This document shows, piece by piece, positions 5,131-5,207 of a DNA stretch of 5,207 bases. A program made the translations under genes and the position numbers. The stretch is from Candidatus Methanovirga meridionalis (GTDB taxonomy: Archaea; Methanobacteriota; Methanobacteria; Methanobacteriales; Methanobacteriaceae): positions 1 to 5,207 of the forward strand of contig JAITPS010000232.1 of the NCBI GenBank assembly GCA_031289325.1, written 5' to 3'. The notes under the pieces were generated by a model, which was not told the DNA's origin, searched no databases, and saw only the letters and a list, made by a program, of their open reading frames with translations. Within the stretch, counting starts at the first letter, position 1. Every line of letters starts with the position of its first letter.

Positions 5131-5207
5131 TCACATGAACCTCCGCATCCAAACAGGAACATCATCCCAATTAGTCCCCACACTCGGCACTAAAGGAACT
5201 ATCTTAT
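5131..5207 (-). CDS. C-terminal end of an unidentified protein (partial)
   Basis: The minus strand entering from the right edge is open for 24 codons, ending WDDVPVWMRRFM and TGA at 5131-5133; the visible peptide begins KIVPLVPSVGTN. I do not recognise the family. About 45% of the 77 bases are G or C, far above the surrounding intergenic DNA, and the codons include CGG, AGG, CCG and GGG, which differ from the three genes to the left. That may mean a highly conserved gene or one gained from elsewhere. The oligo-T cluster directly after the stop supports a real gene end. The frame and stop are the only direct evidence. Confidence 0.6.
   Translation of the reverse strand, partial: KIVPLVPSVGTNWDDVPVWMRRFM

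Overview
The window looks like a piece of a low-GC methanogenic archaeon of the order Methanobacteriales (Methanosphaera- or Methanobrevibacter-like). This is inferred from the very AT-rich DNA, a DUF2299-type archaeal protein, ribosome-binding sites built on GTGATT, oligo-T termination after a gene, and long repeat-filled intergenic DNA. No rRNA, tRNA or CRISPR array was seen, so the genus is not proved.

Left edge (1-126): a tandem array of an 18-bp unit. It runs off the edge and may encode a KFNQLS hexapeptide repeat at the C-terminus of a plus-strand protein.

Genes (150-3288): three genes on the minus strand, read right to left. They are a DUF2299-like protein of unknown function, acetylornithine aminotransferase (argD, arginine biosynthesis) and a 14-TM-type major facilitator efflux transporter. 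argD and the transporter are 5 bp apart, and the DUF2299 gene is 37 bp upstream of argD, so the three are probably co-transcribed. No substrate link between ArgD and the transporter can be shown. The transporter has no ATG start: its ribosome-binding site points to an ATT codon.

Intergenic DNA (3289-5130): about 1.8 kb with no convincing gene, but built almost wholly of repeats. In order these are nine copies of a 15-bp core; a degenerate direct duplication of 149/188 bp; a roughly 305-bp MITE-like element with 20-bp terminal inverted repeats, carrying three perfect 29-bp repeats that echo its own terminus; and two diverged copies of a 150-190 bp sequence around a cluster of small hairpins.

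Right edge (5131-5207): the last 24 codons of an unidentified minus-strand gene, much richer in GC than its surroundings, followed by four oligo-T tracts that look like an archaeal terminator.

The best candidates for something undescribed are the MITE-like element with internal terminus-like repeats, the paired diverged repeats, and the hexapeptide-coding array.
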